NCBI RefSeq assembly: GCF_020177595.1
Contig: NZ_JAHTBL010000009.1
Location: 62,001-126,000 of the forward strand
Length of the DNA: 64,000 nucleotides
From: Cognatishimia sp. MH4019
GTDB taxonomy: Bacteria; Pseudomonadota; Alphaproteobacteria; Rhodobacterales; Rhodobacteraceae
Reading direction: 5' to 3'
Shown here: piece by piece, positions 26,378 to 36,039 of the stretch
Position numbering within the stretch: position 1 is the stretch's first letter
How the letters are laid out: each line of letters begins with the position of its first letter
The notes under the pieces: model-generated
Seen by the model: the letters and a program-made list of their open reading frames with translations, nothing else
What the model was told of the DNA's origin: nothing
Databases searched by the model: none
Translations under genes and position numbers: made by a program

Positions 26378-26994
26378 GGCGTCACCTCAAGGCTGAGGGA
26401 GGGTTTGTTCCGGTCAATCCAAGCGCGCGCGCGGTCGATGCGGTCTGAACGTAGACGTTCGCCTGCGACGATCACGGCAATGGTTTGCATGAGGATGTAG
26501 AGATCAAGCCACACGCTGCGGTTCCCGACATACCAAAGATCGAGGGCGATCTTTTCGTCCAGCGTCAGGTGCGTGTTGCCACTGATCTGTGCCCAACCGG
26601 TCATGCCGGGGCGCACGCGTCCGCGCCAGACACCGCGCCGTCCGAGGCTTTCAATCGTATCCGGGGTCAGGGGGCGAGGACCGACAAGGGCCATCTTAGC
26701 CGACAGGACCGCGAAAAGCTGGGGCAGTTCGTCAAGACGCAGACGGCGCAGGGTTTTGGTGACGGGGGTCTGGCGCTCTGCATCGGGCAGCAAGGTGCCG
26801 GACGCATCGCGAGTGTCGTTCATCGTGCGGAACTTGAGGATCGAGAAGACCTCGCCGTTGCGGCCCGAGCGCCGTTGCCGGAACATCAGCGGACGGCCCA
26901 GCGTGGCCCAAATGATGAGGGCAGTGATGCACATCGGCAGCCATAATATGGCGATGCCGAAGCAGATGATTATCAGCTCAAATACACGCTGCAT
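26374..26994 (-). CDS. Priming phosphoglycosyl transferase (PglC-like short form)
   Basis: A 206-residue monotopic enzyme that transfers a phospho-sugar to undecaprenyl phosphate and so starts the repeat unit. It has one N-terminal hydrophobic stretch (residues 6-28), then FRQRRSGRNGEVFSILKFRTMND near 40, the catalytic D-E in LRLDELPQLFAVL, and KMALVGPRPL and RPGMTGWAQI. The short length matches PglC rather than the long WcaJ form. The ATG at 26992-26994 follows a strong GGAAGGA site; the longer frame begins with TTG. A 109-nt gap with a possible promoter lies upstream, after the ExoP-type gene. Confidence 0.92.
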   Translation of the reverse strand: MQRVFELIIICFGIAILWLPMCITALIIWATLGRPLMFRQRRSGRNGEVFSILKFRTMNDTRDASGTLLPDAERQTPVTKTLRRLRLDELPQLFAVLSAKMALVGPRPLTPDTIESLGRRGVWRGRVRPGMTGWAQISGNTHLTLDEKIALDLWYVGNRSVWLDLYILMQTIAVIVAGERLRSDRIDRARAWIDRNKPSLSLEVTP

Positions 26995-27103
26995 AAATCG
27001 TCCTTCCAAATGACTAGACTTGTAACCTTATGAGATCGCTATGAAATAAGTGGCTTTGCGCGCTGGACCGGGCCGCTTGGAAATCAAGCGGCATGAGAGG
27101 CGG

Positions 27104-29095
27104 TCAGCTCTGGCGGGCTTTGCTCCGGTTGAGGCTGCCCAAAATGCGGGCGCGGGTGGATTGTGACGCTGGCGCGTCGGTGTCGTAATAATGCTCATAC
27201 TGATGGTAATAGAGGTGATCGTAGGTGCCCAACTGGTGCTGTTTCTTGGCATCGACGCGGTTCAGAACCGACCCGATGATCGGACCGCCCGCCAAGGACA
27301 GGACCTTGCGCAGATCGCCAAGCATGGATTGGGTGATCATCTCCCAGCCCGCGACGATCAGATAGCCGTCGATATGACGGCCCAGATGCGAGATGTCGCT
27401 GACCAGCAGGATCGGCGGCGTGTCGATCACCACCAGATCGTACTTCTCGCGCAGAGTGCCCATGAGTGCGCGCAGGCGTTCCTCTTTCAGAACGGTCGCT
27501 TCTTCAGAGCGTTCGGCGGGCCACAAGAACAGATCGACGCCGTCAAAAACCGGGCTCTGCACGAGAACGCGGTTCAGGCGGGTTTCCCCGGCGAACCAGT
27601 CTTTCAGCGACGGCACACTTTCAAGCCGCGGGTCATGATCGACGACATATTCAGCGATGCTTTGTTTGCGCGAATCCAGATCGACAAGCGCCACTTTCAC
27701 ATTCATCTGGGCGGCGGCCATGGCCAGACAAGTCGACAGGCTGGTCTTGCCTTCGTTTGGGGTGGTCGAGGTCAGCGCGATCGCGTGGCCAGAGAGGCCG
27801 CCAAGTGCGGAATCGAGGTTGAAGAACAACCGCCGCACCGCGTCGCTGAAGGGCGATTGCGGGTGTGCGCTGAAAAATTCGAATGGCGGTATGTCCTGCA
27901 CCAGCTTGCGGCTGAGCGTCGGGATCGGGATCACGCCCAGGTTCGACACTTCAAGCTCTTGTTCGATCTGCTGTGTCGTCTTGATCCGCGTGTCAAAAAG
28001 CGCTGCGACGATCAGGCCAAAAATGGCCAGCAAGCCGCCACCGATCGCGCTGAGCGCGCCGCCGGTCTTGGGGCTCATTGACGACGGGTTGAGTGGCGGT
28101 TCGGCGACGGAGGCGACAAAGGCCGCGGGGCGCAGTGTCCGGGTGCGGGTATCAAGCTGGGCGATTTCGCTGACGATCTGGTCATAGATCACGCCGTTCG
28201 TCTCAAGCTCGCGTTCCAGCTCGTCCCGGCGGAACTCGGCAATGCTGCGGGTCACCTGCGCCTGCTTGAGTTGCTCGATGCGCGCTTCCAATTCGGCGGT
28301 CGAGGTGTCTGCGCCCTCAAGCGGCAACTCGAGCCGGGCGTTCAGTCGTTCAATCTCGGCCTGAAGGCGGGGGCCGACGGCGGTATCATCCAGCCGCATG
28401 TCGCGCACATGGCGTGCCAGTTCGGACTTGGCCTCGGACAGGCGCTGGCCGATCACTTGCTCGCGGGTCTCAAGCACCTCGACCGAGGCTTCGATTTCCG
28501 CCAGACGGCTTTCGCGGCGGTCATCGAGATAGGCTTGCGCCAGCGTGTTCGAGATTTGTGCGGCCAAGGCCGGATCCGGCGCGACGGTCGAAACCTGAAG
28601 GGCCAGTGAATTGGCGCGCCGTTCGACCCGTGTGTTATTCGCAATAACCGATATTGCATTGTCGCGGGCCTGGAACGTGTCGCCCGCGGCGAGGGCCGCC
28701 CCTGCGAAACGCGCATCGCGGTCCAGCTCGAGGCGCTCAACAACAGAGCCCAGCACCTGGCGCGATTTCAGAATATCAAGCTGGGTTTCAACTGTCGTTT
28801 CGGTCAGTTCAAGCCCGCCCGGCACGCTTGCCATCTCTACTGTGGCGCTTTCGGGGCGCAACACGATTGTGCTGTGCGCGGTGTAGTCCTTGCCGCCGTT
28901 TGCTGTCAGCATATAGCCCAGCCCGAAGAAGGCTGCTGTCACCAGCACGACAACCCAGTAATATCGTCGCAGAATTCCCAAAGGGTTCATCATGGCACCG
29001 ATTTCGGGCCCGGACCGAGACAGAATCGTAGCGGCAGGGCGATTCGGGCGGCGGTTAAATCCGGTTTTTTCGGTATTCACGTCGTTTCCGTCCAT
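27104..29095 (-). CDS. Wzz/Wzc-type polysaccharide copolymerase tyrosine kinase (ExoP-like)
   Basis: A 663-residue inner-membrane protein for chain length control and export. The N-terminal Wzz domain has a first helix around residues 44-62, a long periplasmic coiled coil, and a second helix near residues 325-345. The cytoplasmic BY-kinase has TTPNEGKTS (Walker A), VALVDLD (Walker A') and VVIDTPP (Walker B). The C-terminus holds a Tyr cluster (YDHLYYHQYEHYYD) that would be the phosphorylation site. It is transcribed away from Wzy/Wza, sharing a 260-nt divergent promoter region. The ATG at 29093-29095 is used. Confidence 0.9.
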   Translation of the reverse strand: MDGNDVNTEKTGFNRRPNRPAATILSRSGPEIGAMMNPLGILRRYYWVVVLVTAAFFGLGYMLTANGGKDYTAHSTIVLRPESATVEMASVPGGLELTETTVETQLDILKSRQVLGSVVERLELDRDARFAGAALAAGDTFQARDNAISVIANNTRVERRANSLALQVSTVAPDPALAAQISNTLAQAYLDDRRESRLAEIEASVEVLETREQVIGQRLSEAKSELARHVRDMRLDDTAVGPRLQAEIERLNARLELPLEGADTSTAELEARIEQLKQAQVTRSIAEFRRDELERELETNGVIYDQIVSEIAQLDTRTRTLRPAAFVASVAEPPLNPSSMSPKTGGALSAIGGGLLAIFGLIVAALFDTRIKTTQQIEQELEVSNLGVIPIPTLSRKLVQDIPPFEFFSAHPQSPFSDAVRRLFFNLDSALGGLSGHAIALTSTTPNEGKTSLSTCLAMAAAQMNVKVALVDLDSRKQSIAEYVVDHDPRLESVPSLKDWFAGETRLNRVLVQSPVFDGVDLFLWPAERSEEATVLKEERLRALMGTLREKYDLVVIDTPPILLVSDISHLGRHIDGYLIVAGWEMITQSMLGDLRKVLSLAGGPIIGSVLNRVDAKKQHQLGTYDHLYYHQYEHYYDTDAPASQSTRARILGSLNRSKARQS

Positions 29096-29355
29096 TGGCA
29101 AACGACTGTCTAGCTCAGGATAAACCCTGATATGAGGGCCGTGAAATAAAGGGCGGCGCTAAAAAACGTCAAAAACAAAAATAAGAGCTAAACGGTCTAA
29201 TAACTTGATTGGCTTCTGTTAACTAAGCTAACCTGCAAATGCTTTTAAGCCAAGGATTTCCCGCCCGGGATCCGACGCGTTTTTGAAATTGATATGAATT
29301 GTTAATCGCTTTTTGAGCGTTGCACGATGGTGGCATTACTCTGAAAGGAGGGACC
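29096..29355. promoter_or_regulatory. Divergent promoter region of the exopolysaccharide locus
   Basis: These 260 bases lie between the ExoP-type gene (minus) and the Wzy-type gene (plus) and are AT-rich compared with the flanks. They contain repeated A/T stretches (29160-29230) and no gene. Both directions must be started here, but no box is clear enough to name. The ribosome site GAAAGGAGGGACC just before the Wzy ATG is strong. Confidence 0.5.
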
Positions 29356-30633
29356 ATGTCGGCGCCGGACATCAGCTCGCATGCCTTCCCCGGTGCATAT
29401 TCCGCACCAACCGGTCTTGCGAAAATCGAACTCCGATTGGCGGTGCTTGCCGTCTTTCTTGCGCCGATGAATGCGTTTCGGCTCGATGACGTCTACCTGA
29501 CCCTCGGCGATCTGGTGGTCGGCCTTTGCTTTTTGCTGTTGCTCGCGCGCCCGCAGCTTTTGGGAGAGCGGCTGCGCATGCTGCCGCGCTTTTACGGTCT
29601 TGGGTTGTTTTGCCTGATTTTCGGGCTGCTTTTGGCATCCATCGTGAATGGCGATCCGGTGCGCGGGCTGGTCGGGCAGGTTCAGTATCTGTTCGCCTAC
29701 GGGGTGCTGCCGCTTATCTTTCTGCGCGCCTCACCCGAGGATGCGTTGCTGATCGCAAAGGCGTTTCTGGCCGCGATCCTTGTTCTGTGCCTGCACGGCA
29801 TCTGGCTGACCACGCTGGAGGGGCCGGTGGACATGCGCTTTCTGTCCGGGTCGGGCCGTTTGCGCGGCTTGGTCGAGCGTGAAAACGCGTTTGCCGCGCT
29901 GATTGCGATGACCGTGCCGCTGGTCATCTGGATGATACGTCGCGCGGTGCTGCGGTTCTGGATCGGGTTGCTGTTTCTTGGTCTCATGCTTTACACAATC
30001 ATGCTGACCGGCTCGAACACGGGCCTTTTCTCGTTCGTGTTCGCGGTCGTTTTGATGCAGCTGGCCAGCCCCAAGCCCTTGCGCGACGGTCTTCTTCTGG
30101 CGGCATTCGGGGGCGTCGCCGTCTTCCTCTTTATCGCGTTCGGAGAGGCCTTCCTGCCCGATATCTTCGTCAAGCGCGTCTATGGCGCGTTGTCGTCGGG
30201 GGACATGTCACAGGCGGGCACGTTGATGGACCGTCTCTACCTGAATTTCGAGGCGTTGCAGATCGCTCATACCAACCTGCTGATCGGGCAGGGGATGGAT
30301 CAATACCGGCTCAACAGTGTCTACGAGGCGCCGGTGCACAACGCCTATCTTCTGCTGTTGAACGAGGGCGGGCTGATCACGATCATCGGGCTGATGATGA
30401 TGTTCGTCGCCATCGCCACTATCGGGCTGACGCTTGTCGTGCGCCGCGACACCCGCGTGACGGGCTCTTACCTTCTTGTGACGTTCACTATTTTCGTGCT
30501 GGTCATTTCGGCCACGCCGCATGTCTATGGGCGGTTCTGGATCCTGCCTTGGCTGGTGGCTTTGGGCCTCGCCTTGGCCGAACGGCGCGCGACCACTTTT
30601 TCCTTTTCCCACAAATCCTTTCGCATTGATTGA
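29356..30633 (+). CDS. Exopolysaccharide polymerase / O-antigen ligase-like protein
   Basis: A 425-residue inner-membrane protein with about ten to twelve hydrophobic helices. The largest periplasmic loop, between about residues 285 and 325, carries the PVHNAYLLLLNEGG stretch, which is the H-N-x-x-L Wzy_C signature of O-antigen ligases and polymerases. It should join repeat units made by the cluster. The ATG at 29356 has an excellent ribosome site; a frame extending 12 codons upstream has none. The Wza gene begins 14 nt after its stop. Confidence 0.85.
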   Translation: MSAPDISSHAFPGAYSAPTGLAKIELRLAVLAVFLAPMNAFRLDDVYLTLGDLVVGLCFLLLLARPQLLGERLRMLPRFYGLGLFCLIFGLLLASIVNGDPVRGLVGQVQYLFAYGVLPLIFLRASPEDALLIAKAFLAAILVLCLHGIWLTTLEGPVDMRFLSGSGRLRGLVERENAFAALIAMTVPLVIWMIRRAVLRFWIGLLFLGLMLYTIMLTGSNTGLFSFVFAVVLMQLASPKPLRDGLLLAAFGGVAVFLFIAFGEAFLPDIFVKRVYGALSSGDMSQAGTLMDRLYLNFEALQIAHTNLLIGQGMDQYRLNSVYEAPVHNAYLLLLNEGGLITIIGLMMMFVAIATIGLTLVVRRDTRVTGSYLLVTFTIFVLVISATPHVYGRFWILPWLVALGLALAERRATTFSFSHKSFRID

Positions 30634-30647
30634 ATAGAGACACTCCC

Positions 30648-31904
30648 ATGTTCAGATATTTTCCGTCCTTATTATTGTTGCGGCTCTTGTTGGTGGCCGC
30701 GCTTGGCCTGCTACCTGGTCTGGCCGCAGCGCAATCTGATTACCGCGTGAACGCGGATGATGTGCTCAAGATCCGGGTCGGGCAATGGAACGTGTCGACG
30801 GGCACGTTCGACGAATGGGGGGGGATCAGCGGCGACTATACGGTCAGCGCCGACGGGGCGATCTCGTTTCCGATTTCTGGTGCGGTCCGGGCCGAAGGGC
30901 TGACCACATCAGAGATCGCGCAAGAGCTGTCGCTGAGCTTGCGGGCGGGCATCGGGCTGACCGAAACCCCCGCCGTCGCGGTTGAGATCGCAGCCTTCAA
31001 CCCGATCATCATTGCAGGTGATGTCTACCGCCCCGGCCAGATCGAATATCGCCCTGGCCTGACCGTGCAACAGGCGGTCGCGCTGGCGGGTGGCTACGGC
31101 ACCTCCAGCGGCGCGCGGCTGTCCAGCGAGGCGCGGCTGCTTGAGGCGTTCGGCCAGCGGCGTCGGCTGATCCTGAACCAGCGTCGGCTGCTTCTGCGCA
31201 TCTCGCGGATCGAGGCGAGCCTGTCGGGCGAAGAAGAGTTCGACCCGCCCGCCGAACTGGCCGCGTTGCTGGGTGACACCGGATTGATCCGCACCGAGAC
31301 CGAGATTTTCGAGGTGGAGCGCAGTGCCGTCGGCGCGCGCGTCGCTTCTGTGGAAGACCTTATTGCGTTGCTTGAATCGGTCATTGCCGAGCTTGAGAAT
31401 CAGATGGATCTGGTTGCCGAAGAGCTTGTGCGCGCCGAAGAGCAGTTCGCGAATATGCAGCAACTGGCAGAGCGGGGACTGGCCCGCGCCAATCTTGAGA
31501 ACGCGGCGGCCGCGGCCGTTACCCAGCTTCGCCTGCGCGAGATTGACCTGACAGTCGAGATGCTGGATGCGCGATCCTCGCTGAACGAGGCGCGCCGCGA
31601 GGTCGAGGAGATTTACAACAGCAAGCGTCTGGAGCTGCTGGATGAGCTGCGCATCGCACGGGATCGCGTGGCCGATCTGGGGGTCGCCATCGACACCAGC
31701 ACTGACCTCTACATCACCGCAGCCGGGGCTGCTGAGGTGGCGGGGGCGGCGGATGAACAGCAACCCTATCTGCTACGCATTGTACCAAAGCACACCAGTG
31801 CAAATGATCCGGTTGCAGCCACTGAGCAGACTGTTTTGTCGCCCGGCGACACGCTTGTGGTGCGCGCGCCGGTACTCTCCACCGGTCCGATCCTGAGCGA
31901 GTGA
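30648..31904 (+). CDS. Polysaccharide export protein (Wza/ExoF-like)
   Basis: A 418-residue periplasmic/outer-membrane protein of the capsule export family. A signal peptide (cut after AAAQ near residue 29) precedes the Poly_export domain (YRVNADDVLKIRVGQ, GAISFPISGAVRAEGLT) and an SLBB-like domain (IIIAGDVYRPGQIEYRPGLTVQQAVALAGG) near 120-150. Residues 170-350 are a long coiled coil, as in ExoF of succinoglycan and not in E. coli Wza; there is no lipobox. The last part has a second beta domain (VLSPGDTLVVRAP). The ATG at 30648 is chosen over a TTG at 30630 because the signal begins there. Confidence 0.88.
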   Translation: MFRYFPSLLLLRLLLVAALGLLPGLAAAQSDYRVNADDVLKIRVGQWNVSTGTFDEWGGISGDYTVSADGAISFPISGAVRAEGLTTSEIAQELSLSLRAGIGLTETPAVAVEIAAFNPIIIAGDVYRPGQIEYRPGLTVQQAVALAGGYGTSSGARLSSEARLLEAFGQRRRLILNQRRLLLRISRIEASLSGEEEFDPPAELAALLGDTGLIRTETEIFEVERSAVGARVASVEDLIALLESVIAELENQMDLVAEELVRAEEQFANMQQLAERGLARANLENAAAAAVTQLRLREIDLTVEMLDARSSLNEARREVEEIYNSKRLELLDELRIARDRVADLGVAIDTSTDLYITAAGAAEVAGAADEQQPYLLRIVPKHTSANDPVAATEQTVLSPGDTLVVRAPVLSTGPILSE

Positions 31905-33109
31905 GCGCCATGATGTTGCAAAGCGTCCAGCGCCCGCCTGTCGTGCTTTTTCCATATGTCGGCGGGGATGATATCGGCGGCAGTCACATCTCGTCTTTCA
32001 AGCTGATCAAAGCGTTGAAAGACCGCGGAACGGCCCAACCGGTTGTCGGCGTGCACCGTATGGAGGGTGACTTTCTGCCATTCATGGCCGATTTTGATGT
32101 CACGCCGGTCGATCTGTCAGGCATGCCGATCCTAAGCGCTTCTGGCGATAGTGGCACGCGCACGAAGATAGGGGCGCTGCGCTGGTTATCGCGCTCGGTC
32201 CCGCGAATGCGCGAGTTTCTTCGAAAGCATCAGATCGACGTGGTGCATACCAATGACGGGCGGATGCATGCGTCTTGGGCCATGCCGACGGCCTTGAGCA
32301 AGGCGCGGATGCTGTGGCATCACCGCAGCGATCCGCAGGCGCGGGGGGTCAATCTGTTGGCGCCGGTTTTTGCGGATCACCTGGTGACTGTCTCGCGCTT
32401 TGCAGCCCCCGCAAAACCGATCCGCCCGATTGATCATAAATGGACGGTGGTGCACTCCCCCTTCGATCCGGTGCTGCTCCCTGATCGCGATGCGGCCAAG
32501 CGTGATTTGCTGGCGACACTCGGCGCACCCGAAGGCACCCATGTTTTAGGCTATTTTGGCGGGCTGATTCCGCGCAAGCGCCCGGTGCATTTCGTGGATG
32601 CGGTCGCTGATTTCATCGACGCCCATCCTGAGATGCCAACGGTTGGTGTTCTGTTCGGTACTGTGCCGTCGCGTGGCCCCGCGCTGGATGATGCCGCCCG
32701 CGCCCGCGCTGTGGAGCGGGGCATCGCGGATCGCATCCACCTGATGGGATTTCGCAGCCCGGTTGAGCCGTTCATGGCGGGCACGGATATCCTTTTGGTC
32801 TCGGCCCATGATGAGCCGTTCGGGCGCACATTGATCGAGGCGATGCATCTGGGAACGATTGTCATTGCCACCGATCATGGCGGCAATCCCGAGGCGATCC
32901 GTCACGGGAAGACGGGGTTTCTGGTCGATCCAGACGATCCAAGCGCGTTCATCGACCCGATCCATAAGGTGCTGACCGATGCGTCGCTGCGCGCGGAACT
33001 GCGGGCGCATGCGAAGGACCATGCGATGACGCATCTGACGCTCGACACCCATGTCGATCAGATCGAGGCGGTCTATGCGAAACTTTTGGCAAAGGCCCCT
33101 GTCACATGA
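31901..33109 (+). CDS. Glycosyltransferase family 4
   Basis: A 402-residue GT-B enzyme in the exopolysaccharide operon. Its N-terminal loop is PYVGGDDIGGSHISSFKLI; HTNDGRMHASWA is the acceptor domain; the donor domain has VLGYFGGLIPRKRPVHFVDAV near residue 211 and HDEPFGRTLIEAMHLGTIVIATDHGG near residue 305 with the E-x7-E-like pair. GTG at 31901 overlaps the Wza stop; ATG at 31910 or 31913 is also possible. Its stop overlaps the sulfotransferase start (ATGA), coupling sugar transfer to sulfation. Confidence 0.87.
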   Translation: MSAMMLQSVQRPPVVLFPYVGGDDIGGSHISSFKLIKALKDRGTAQPVVGVHRMEGDFLPFMADFDVTPVDLSGMPILSASGDSGTRTKIGALRWLSRSVPRMREFLRKHQIDVVHTNDGRMHASWAMPTALSKARMLWHHRSDPQARGVNLLAPVFADHLVTVSRFAAPAKPIRPIDHKWTVVHSPFDPVLLPDRDAAKRDLLATLGAPEGTHVLGYFGGLIPRKRPVHFVDAVADFIDAHPEMPTVGVLFGTVPSRGPALDDAARARAVERGIADRIHLMGFRSPVEPFMAGTDILLVSAHDEPFGRTLIEAMHLGTIVIATDHGGNPEAIRHGKTGFLVDPDDPSAFIDPIHKVLTDASLRAELRAHAKDHAMTHLTLDTHVDQIEAVYAKLLAKAPVT

Positions 33110-33933
33110 ACTCTCAAGACATTGATTTCGTCATCATCGGTGCTGCGAAATGCGCCACGACCTGGCTTCAGCGGCAGCTGCAATCGGACCCGGACGTCTA
33201 TATGCCGGACCCTGAGCTGCATTTCTTCGCGCGCGAGTTTGACCGGGGTCTGGACTGGTATCTGTCGCAGTTTACGCCACCTAATCCGGGTCTGCTGATC
33301 GGAGAGAAATCAAATTCATATCTCGATGTGCCGGAAGCGGCTGCACGGCTTCATGCGCATCTGCCGCAGGTGCGGTTGATCGCACAACTGCGCAACCCGG
33401 TTGATCGGGCCTATTCCGATTACTGCATGCTCTACCGGCGCGGGGATGTCAGCGGCGATATCGGGCAGTATCTGGATCCCGACAAGGCGTCTGACAGCCG
33501 GTTCCTGATCGGCGGCGATTATGCGGCCCAGCTTGCGCGTTATGTCAGGCTCTTCGGCTGGGAGCGTCTTCTTGTGCTTGATTTCGAAGGGGTCGCGCGC
33601 GATCCCGAAACCCAGATCGCCAGGACCCGTGCGCATCTGGGTCTGGCGACAGATCATGTGCAGATCGCCGAGACGGGCAAGGTCAAGGACAAGTCGGACG
33701 TGCGGGTGCCGCCGCACTGGCGCAAGCGGCTGGGTCGGCTCAAGCCCGCCGTCGCCCCGTTTCGCGGCACGCGCGGGTTTGCGGCCCTGCGCGGTCTGGT
33801 GGCGAAACCGTCCAGCTATCCCGCCTTGCCGTCCGAGCTGCGCGCGAAGCTGCAAAGCCATTATGCGCCAAGCGTTCGCGCGCTTGAGGACCTTACCGGC
33901 CAGTCATTTGCGGGCTGGATCGACCATCGCTAG
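33106..33933 (+). CDS. Sulfotransferase (heparan-type)
   Basis: A 275-residue PAPS-dependent enzyme. The first motif is IIGAAKCATTWLQRQL (residues 9-24; A-K-x-A-T-T matches the 5'-phosphosulfate loop), then ELHFFAREFDRGLDWYLSQF, GEKSNSYL and the 3'-phosphate motif LRNPVDRAYSDYCMLYRRG near residue 95. YRRG...PDK resembles NDST-type sulfotransferases acting on polysaccharide. It ends the operon from 29356 and its 3' end overlaps the convergent dehydratase gene by 30 bp. Confidence 0.88.
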   Translation: MNSQDIDFVIIGAAKCATTWLQRQLQSDPDVYMPDPELHFFAREFDRGLDWYLSQFTPPNPGLLIGEKSNSYLDVPEAAARLHAHLPQVRLIAQLRNPVDRAYSDYCMLYRRGDVSGDIGQYLDPDKASDSRFLIGGDYAAQLARYVRLFGWERLLVLDFEGVARDPETQIARTRAHLGLATDHVQIAETGKVKDKSDVRVPPHWRKRLGRLKPAVAPFRGTRGFAALRGLVAKPSSYPALPSELRAKLQSHYAPSVRALEDLTGQSFAGWIDHR

Positions 33934-36039
33934 GATCTGACCCGCCTTGCCGGTATGCGGTTTGAACGTGATCCGCTGATTGGCCAGAACCACGTCCGGC
34001 GTTTTCAGCGCTTTTTCCTTGCGCGCTTGAGCTTGATCGCATGGCAGATCATCGCGATAGCCGGGGACCAACTGGCTGAGAAGTTGCAGGATCGCGTTTG
34101 CATCGCCGTGATTGGCCTTGTCTGAAAGCTGCAGGATCGCGGTGCGTAGCTCGTTCAGCGGCACACCGGTGGGGCGGGCGGCTTGCACACCGTCCATGCC
34201 GCAGGCCATCGGCGTCTCGTTGATGTCGAACAGTTCCTCGAACAGCTTCTCCCCCGGGCGGATGCCGACGATATCAATGTCGATATCGATACCTTTTTTC
34301 AGCCCGGCCAGCCGGATCATACGCTCGGCCAGATCGATGATGCGGATCGGCTCGCCCATATCGAGCACGAAGATCTGACCCACATCCGAGTTGTCGGCCA
34401 ACCCGTTGGCAGAGGCCAGAAGTGTCAGCTCGACCGCCTCGCGGATCGTCATGAAGAACCGCTCCATCCGCGGGTCGGTGATCGTCAGCGGACCGCCTTG
34501 GGCGATCTGGCGTTGAAAGAGCGGGATCAAAGAGCCGGATGAGCCCAGAACATTGCCAAAGCGCACGGTCATGAAGCGGGTTCTGACCCCTTCGCGGCAG
34601 GCGCGGCGATCCAGCGCCTGACAATAGAACTCGGCAACGCGTTTGGTCGCGCCCATCACATTCGTGGTGTTCACCGCCTTGTCGGTCGAGACCTGAACAA
34701 AGGCGAGCGCATTATAATCATAGGCCGCATCGGCGATGTTGCGCGTGCCGACCACATTGGTCAGCGTGCCTTCGCATGGGTTCAGCTCGACCATGGGGAC
34801 ATGCTTGAGAGCGGCTGCATGAAACACCAACTCAGGCCCATGCCGTCCGAAGATTTCGCGCACCCGGCCACGGTCGCGGATGTTGCTGAGATAGATCGTG
34901 CGCGGCACATCCGGAAAATGTTGCTGCAGGTCCATATCAATGGCGTAGAGATTGTATTCGCTGCTTTCCATCAGGATGATTTCCAGCGGTTCCAGCGATG
35001 CGATCTGGCGTACCAATTCGCTGCCGATTGATCCGCCAGCCCCTGTCACCAGCACCTTGCGACCTGTCACCATGCGGCGCAGACGAGATTCGTCGATCAC
35101 CTTTTGCGGGCGGTCCAGCAGGTTGGTCAGGTTGATGTCAGCCCCTGGCTCAAGACCTGTCGCGCTGTCAGACATTCCTTTAAGCTCGCATAGGCCGGGC
35201 AGGCGGGACATGCCAATGCCGTTTATCTCGGCCCAGCGGTGCAGCACGCCGACCGCGTTTAGATCGTAATGCGTCGTCGGCTCGGTCAGGATGATCTGGC
35301 GCGGCATGCGGTCTTCGGCGACCATCCGGTCCAGCGCATCCTCGACCTCAAGGATTGAGCCCAAAATCGGCACGTTGTGAAAGAACAGTCCACGGGTTTC
35401 GCCCGCGTCGTCCAGAATGCCCATGGGGCGGTAAACCGGATCGGGGTCGCGCTGATTGGCGCGCAAGAACAGATCACATGAGGTGCCTGTGCCGACCATC
35501 AGCACATCGACGGCCTTGAGTTCACGCGGAGCGCCCCGGAAGCGCAGATCGGCGCGTCGGGCATAGATGCGCACTGCGCCATGCATTGGAACCGCCAGCA
35601 GGAACTGGATGATGAATGCTGTGCGCGGCACGCCGTCCAGGGATCGCAGAATGCTCCAACTGAGCACGACAACGCCAACCATGAGCGCCGAGGCCCACGC
35701 GATATGCACTGCGTCGCGCAGCGAGGTGGTCATGACGTGCTGCCGGTATAGGCCAAACACCGGGTAGACCACGGCCCCCGCCAGCACGGATAGCGGCACC
35801 AGAAGCTGCAAAGGCGCGAAGCGGCTTAGATCGTTATAGATGCCCAGACGCAGCACATAGGCCAGACTGATCGCCAGCGCGCAGACGATCAGATCAAGGA
35901 CGAAAACGCGCCGGTTCGCGCGAAGGCCCCGCAATCGCCGCCGCGCTTTTTGTATAAGCCAGCCTTTGATGTCGATCTCTGCGGCCTCTGTAATTGCAGA
36001 GCGCAGGGACGAAACAGACTTTGACTCCAAATTTACCAT
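33904..36039 (-). CDS. Membrane nucleotide-sugar 4,6-dehydratase (FlaA1/PglF/CapD-like)
   Basis: A 711-residue protein with four N-terminal helices (residues 45-160), a first Rossmann-like domain (LMVGTGTSCDLFLRA) and a catalytic SDR domain. The latter has VTGAGGSIGSELVRQIASLEP near residue 335, HAAALKHVPMVELNP, STDKAVNTTNVMGATKR and FGNVLGSSGSLIPLF. The classical Tyr-x3-Lys is Met-x3-Lys (NVMGATKR), as is normal for PglF/FlaA1 4,6-dehydratases. It should make a 4-keto-6-deoxy-HexNAc nucleotide for the aminotransferase. The ATG at 36037-36039 is preferred over an adjacent TTG. The motif copy 1 lies 217-278 nt upstream. Confidence 0.92.
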   Translation of the reverse strand: MVNLESKSVSSLRSAITEAAEIDIKGWLIQKARRRLRGLRANRRVFVLDLIVCALAISLAYVLRLGIYNDLSRFAPLQLLVPLSVLAGAVVYPVFGLYRQHVMTTSLRDAVHIAWASALMVGVVVLSWSILRSLDGVPRTAFIIQFLLAVPMHGAVRIYARRADLRFRGAPRELKAVDVLMVGTGTSCDLFLRANQRDPDPVYRPMGILDDAGETRGLFFHNVPILGSILEVEDALDRMVAEDRMPRQIILTEPTTHYDLNAVGVLHRWAEINGIGMSRLPGLCELKGMSDSATGLEPGADINLTNLLDRPQKVIDESRLRRMVTGRKVLVTGAGGSIGSELVRQIASLEPLEIILMESSEYNLYAIDMDLQQHFPDVPRTIYLSNIRDRGRVREIFGRHGPELVFHAAALKHVPMVELNPCEGTLTNVVGTRNIADAAYDYNALAFVQVSTDKAVNTTNVMGATKRVAEFYCQALDRRACREGVRTRFMTVRFGNVLGSSGSLIPLFQRQIAQGGPLTITDPRMERFFMTIREAVELTLLASANGLADNSDVGQIFVLDMGEPIRIIDLAERMIRLAGLKKGIDIDIDIVGIRPGEKLFEELFDINETPMACGMDGVQAARPTGVPLNELRTAILQLSDKANHGDANAILQLLSQLVPGYRDDLPCDQAQARKEKALKTPDVVLANQRITFKPHTGKAGQILAMVDPARK

